NCBI GenBank assembly: GCA_934271735.1
Contig: CAKQSB010000030.1
Coordinates: 1-8,187 of the forward strand
From: an uncultured Clostridia bacterium
GTDB lineage: Bacteria > Bacillota > Clostridia > Christensenellales > Borkfalkiaceae
Reading direction: 5' to 3'
Length of the DNA: 8,187 nucleotides
A model generated the notes under the pieces. The model ran no database searches and was not told the origin of the DNA. It worked only from the letters and a program-made list of their open reading frames with translations. The first letter of the stretch is position 1, and every line of letters begins with the position of its first letter. A program made the position numbers and the translations under genes. Positions 6,121-8,187 of the stretch are shown piece by piece.

Positions 6121-6126
6121 ATGTAT

Positions 6127-7578
6127 ATGAAAAACTTTGCAAAAAAAATTCGACGTAAGAGTATATTCGTGTTACTCTTCCTGCTTTCGGCGTTTTTTCT
6201 GTTTTCCGTAACTTTCACCATGAGCAAATACGTGATAGAAAAGCAGGTGGGAAATCTTACTCTGAATATAACGAGCATAGACGTGCTTTTGCGCGGTTTG
6301 GAGTTCAGAAAAGCAATGGGTACTTCCGTGACGGAAGTCGTATTCGGAAAAACGGATGATTACGAGAGTGAAATCGTCGGAATCGAGCCGATAAACGTCG
6401 ACGTAAAAAGAAAAGGTAAAATAAAGCTGTACGTTAACGGGACGAAGGCGTATATTCTTTCAGACCGAAAAATTTACGCCAATCCGGATTGCTTTCACAC
6501 GTTTTATGAGCTTACGGAACTGACGTCCGTCGATTTTTCCAACTTCGATACCGGAATAGTTACGAATATGCGCGGTATGTTTCGCGGTTGTACCAAGTTG
6601 ACGGAGGTGAAAAACATCTCCTCGTGGGATACCAAAAACGTCGAGGATATGGAGTTTTTGTTTCGTGATTGTCCTTCTTTGGTTTCGCTTGACCTTTCCG
6701 GCTGGAACACCGCAAAAGTAAAAATACTCTACGGAACGTTCTATAATTGCGTCGGTCTTACATCGCTCGACGTTTCCGGTTGGAATACTGCCGCCGTAAA
6801 CAACATCGGCGACACCTTCTATGGTTGCAGCAGTCTTACTGCGCTTGACGTTTCAAAATGGAATGTCGATAAAGTCACGCAGATGCACTATATATTCTAC
6901 AATTGTTCTTCCCTGACGTCGCTTGATCTGTCTTCGTGGAACACCGCAGGCGTCACCGATATGAGTGGTACGTTTTTCGATTGTTCTTCCCTGACGTCGC
7001 TTAATATTTCTTCATGGGATACCGAAGGCGTCGCCGATATGAGCCATATGTTCAGAGGTTGCGGAAGTCTTACTTCGCTTGACCTGTCTTCGTGGGACAC
7101 CTCGGACGTTACTAATATGAACAATATGTTTTTGGGGTGCGGCAGTCTTACTTCGCTTGACCTGTCTTCGTGGAACACAGGCAAAGTCGGCAATATGCGC
7201 AGTTTGTTTCGCGATTGCAACAAACTGACAGCGATAGACGTTTCTTCGTGGAACACCGAAAGTGCTACGGATATGTTTTGTATGTTTTACGGCTGCGGCA
7301 ATCTTACTGCGCTTGACCTTTCCGGTTGGAACACCGGAAACGTTACAGATATGAGCCACATGTTCCTTAGTTGCGGCAGACTCGTTTCCGTATACGTCGG
7401 CAGCGGCTGGAATACGGATAACGTGTCCTCTTCCGGTAAGATGTTTGAGCAATGCAAAAAACTTAAGGGAGGACAAGGTACTTCTTACGACGACGAGCAT
7501 ACGGACAAGGTTTACGCCCGCATAGACGGCGGCGCGGCGAATCCGGGTTATTTTACCGATATAGCGGATAAACCGTAA
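6127..7578 (+). CDS. BspA-like (DUF285) repeat surface protein with SipW-type N-terminus
   Basis: The protein has 483 residues from ATG 6127. The N-terminus is basic (1-11), then a hydrophobic helix (about 12-30), then 'TMSKYVIEKQVGNLTLNI', closely matching 'TLSKYV' in the first operon product. Residues about 55-129 form the N-cap typical of BspA-like proteins ('YVNGTKAYILSDRKIYANPDC'). Residues 130-443 are twelve repeats of 26-27 residues with the consensus L-SLDLSSW-T--VTDM--MF--C (DUF285-type leucine-rich-like repeats). The end, 'KLKGGQGTSYDDEHTDKVYA' followed by 'RIDGGAANPGYFTDI', is the usual closing module of this family. There is no LPXTG or other wall-anchor motif, so retention may rely on the N-terminal segment or on partner proteins. 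BspA-like repeats mediate adhesion to host proteins or other cells. As third gene of the operon it would be expressed with the two TasA-like proteins under the leader riboswitch. Confidence 0.9.
   Translation: MKNFAKKIRRKSIFVLLFLLSAFFLFSVTFTMSKYVIEKQVGNLTLNITSIDVLLRGLEFRKAMGTSVTEVVFGKTDDYESEIVGIEPINVDVKRKGKIKLYVNGTKAYILSDRKIYANPDCFHTFYELTELTSVDFSNFDTGIVTNMRGMFRGCTKLTEVKNISSWDTKNVEDMEFLFRDCPSLVSLDLSGWNTAKVKILYGTFYNCVGLTSLDVSGWNTAAVNNIGDTFYGCSSLTALDVSKWNVDKVTQMHYIFYNCSSLTSLDLSSWNTAGVTDMSGTFFDCSSLTSLNISSWDTEGVADMSHMFRGCGSLTSLDLSSWDTSDVTNMNNMFLGCGSLTSLDLSSWNTGKVGNMRSLFRDCNKLTAIDVSSWNTESATDMFCMFYGCGNLTALDLSGWNTGNVTDMSHMFLSCGRLVSVYVGSGWNTDNVSSSGKMFEQCKKLKGGQGTSYDDEHTDKVYARIDGGAANPGYFTDIADKP
6514..7455 (+). 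repeat. Twelve 78/81-bp repeats encoding the BspA-like solenoid
   Basis: The units are 26 codons long, except the second and last, which are 27. Some neighbours are nearly identical in DNA: the 22 bases from 6903 recur exactly 78 bases later at 6981, and the block around 7063-7093 recurs at 7141-7171. Every repeat ends in a cysteine at the same position, giving a ladder of twelve Cys. DNA-level identity allows gain or loss of whole repeats by recombination. Confidence 0.92.
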
Positions 7579-7737
7579 AAATCGCTAAAAAGTTGTTATT
7601 TATCGCGGAGAAAATATGATTTCGGAAAACGGAATCGAATACAGAAACGTAGAAGAACCTTTCAGCTCCTTTTGAGAATTTTTATAGGAAATCGTCAGAC
7701 CGAGTAACGGAGAACCCGTTAGGGCGTCACCATTAGG
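7579..7737. other. Non-coding 3' region of the operon with a 19-codon ORF
   Basis: After the BspA-like stop, CGGAG (7606-7610) stands 5 bases before ATG 7616, which opens a 19-codon frame (MISENGIEYRNVEEPFSSF) ending in TGA at 7673-7675. It has no recognisable relative and may be a gene stump. Further on, TAACGG (7705-7710) and CCGTTA (7716-7721) form a 6-bp hairpin with loop AGAAC. The minus strand has a stop-free frame through the same interval but no usable start codon. I see no identified RNA family here. Confidence 0.35.
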
Positions 7738-7776
7738 AAAACAGGCGTAGGCGAAAAGCTTACGCCTGTTTTCTTG
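7738..7776. terminator. Strong bidirectional terminator
   Basis: AAAACAGGCGTAGGC (7738-7752) pairs along 15 positions (one G.U) with GCTTACGCCTGTTTT (7758-7772), with a GAAAA loop. Rightward the stem ends in TTTT followed by CTTGTCTTTT; leftward it ends in TTTT as well, because the left arm starts with AAAA. It closes the surface-protein operon and also stops leftward transcription of the recombinase remnant, whose reading frame ends just to the right at 7781. Confidence 0.88.
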
Positions 7777-7780
7777 TCTT

Positions 7781-7966
7781 TTACGGCAACTCTATTTCGC
7801 CTATGTGGGTTAGAAATATTGTTACTGTTCTTTTGAATCCGCTTTCGGTTTTTACCTTTTCGGAAACAATAATTTTGTCAATTAACAACCTTACTATTTC
7901 GGGAGTAAGTTTCCTTATTCTTCCCGCTTTGCCAACAATTGAAACGAAATTATTTATAAAATGCTC
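7781..7966 (-). pseudogene. C-terminal remnant of a large serine recombinase
   Basis: Read leftward, about 60 codons resemble the extreme C-terminus of large serine recombinases (the DUF4368-like tail of Tn4451/TnpX-type enzymes): 'FINNFVSIVGKAGRI', then 'KLTPEIVRLLIDKIIVSEK', then a 'TVTIFLTHIGEIELP' end. The family pattern is F--(V/L)-K(Y/A)---LT-E----LI-KI-V-E---------I-----IGEI. The stop (TAA) lies immediately to the right of a terminator, as at a real gene end. Nothing upstream (higher coordinates) looks like the rest of a recombinase: the frame continues into AT-rich sequence and across a + strand promoter, and the catalytic serine domain, recombinase domain and zinc ribbon are absent. 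The gene is therefore 5'-truncated. It marks a former integrated or conjugative element at this boundary. Confidence 0.7.
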
Positions 7967-8011
7967 TCCCGTTTCCTGATAGCAAAAACTATAGGAACAT
8001 ATTTTAGGTGT

Positions 8012-8040
8012 ATTATACCATAAATCTTGAGAAAAATCAA
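8012..8040 (-). promoter_or_regulatory. Possible leftward sigma-A promoter
   Basis: On the minus strand TTGATT (complement of 8035-8040) and TATAAT (complement of 8012-8017) are separated by 17 bp. A transcript would start near 8005, run through the recombinase remnant and end at the terminator at 7738-7772. A GGGAGAG purine stretch lies just before the recombinase-like codons, but no in-frame start codon follows it. It may be a relic or a chance match in AT-rich DNA. Confidence 0.35.
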
Positions 8041-8078
8041 TGTGTATTGTTAGTGGAAAGATTTTTGTCGAAAAATTT

Positions 8079-8185
8079 TTGCAAATTGTTGCAATTTTTC
8101 GTAAAGCTCGATTGACTTTTACGGTTATAACGGCTATAATAGATACTGGAAATAAAATTGCAAATTGTTGCAATTTTTCGTAAAG
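8079..8185. repeat. 28-bp direct repeats flanking a promoter (operator-like)
   Basis: The same 28 bases, beginning TTGCAAATTGTTGCAA and ending TTTTTCGTAAAG, occur at 8079-8106 and 8158-8185, 79 bp apart. Each copy carries two palindromic TTGCAA hexamers whose starts are 10 bp apart, about one helical turn. One copy lies just upstream of the -35 and the other just past the predicted transcription start, the arrangement expected for paired operators. Confidence 0.85.
8112..8140 (+). promoter_or_regulatory. Rightward promoter for a gene beyond the window
   Basis: TTGACT (8112-8117) and TATAAT (8135-8140) are 17 bp apart, with a predicted start near 8147. The downstream copy of the 28-bp repeat ends in TAAAGGA at the window edge, which may serve as a Shine-Dalgarno for a gene starting just outside. 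The flanking repeats suggest repression, possibly autoregulation by the missing gene. Confidence 0.75.
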
Positions 8186-8187
8186 GA

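Noticed and set aside
6103..6126. Upstream TTG (6103) or ATG (6121) as start of the BspA-like gene
   Set aside because: TTG 6103 overlaps the previous gene without a ribosome-binding site, and ATG 6121 touches the GGAGA with no spacing; ATG 6127 has correct 6-base spacing and a clean basic N-terminus.
7012..7500. Long minus-strand ORFs opposite the BspA-like repeats (also 6897-7256)
   Set aside because: They are periodic shadows of the 78-bp repeats; the + frame gives the well-known DUF285 pattern and family end module.
7600..7798. Minus-strand stop-free frame of over 60 codons
   Set aside because: It has no ATG/GTG/TTG with a ribosome-binding site, runs through the terminator hairpin, and shows no family motif that I can name.
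7967..8173. First ~70 codons of the minus-strand ORF as part of the recombinase
   Set aside because: They are AT-rich, cross a convincing + strand promoter and a direct repeat, and show no recombinase motifs; only the last ~60 codons match.
1..8187. tRNA or rRNA genes
   Set aside because: No cloverleaf with GGTTCGA-type T-arm or rRNA signature was seen on either strand by eye.

Overview
The window looks like chromosomal DNA from an uncultured, probably gut-associated Clostridia (Bacillota) lineage. The signs are strong AAGGAG/GGAG-type Shine-Dalgarno sites, sigma-A hexamers close to consensus, a c-di-GMP-I (GEMM) type leader, SipW/TasA-type surface proteins, a BspA-like (DUF285) repeat protein and a xylan-type GH115 glycosidase. 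A Christensenellales-like origin is a guess from style only. All intact genes are on the + strand.

Left block (1-3159). This holds the 3' end of a large secreted beta-helix/jelly-roll surface protein and, 69 bases later, a complete cytoplasmic GH115 alpha-glucuronidase-like enzyme. The pair suggests attachment to, and breakdown of, glucuronoxylan-type plant polysaccharide. The hairpins behind both genes have their T-tracts on the minus-strand side.

Middle block (3160-4286). An AT-richer single gene encodes a divergent RNase III/Mini-III-like protein. It has its own promoter, whose hexamers are flanked by a perfect 7-base inverted repeat, and it carries an internal (KNNDLE)x3 slippage repeat. 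A hairpin/terminator and two perfect 68-bp direct repeats follow.

Central system (4287-7578). A consensus promoter (TTGACA-17-TATAAT) drives a roughly 330-nt leader. The leader holds a 5' hairpin, a c-di-GMP-I-like aptamer with an enlarged P3 region, and a strong intrinsic terminator. It precedes three genes: a TasA/camelysin-like SipW-type protein, a second small TasA-like protein, and a BspA-like protein with twelve 26-residue repeats and the same kind of N-terminus. The N-terminal segments of the first and third proteins share a T[LM]SKYV motif just after the membrane helix. The most economical reading is a c-di-GMP-gated surface fibre/adhesin operon in which two matrix-type subunits are co-expressed with a long repeat adhesin. 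This is the most interesting system in the window. No SipW signal peptidase or sortase is present.

Right edge (7579-8187). A strong two-way terminator closes the operon. On the minus strand lies the C-terminal remnant of a serine recombinase. At the very edge a promoter (TTGACT-17-TATAAT) sits between two identical 28-bp repeats, which look like operators for a gene starting beyond the window.
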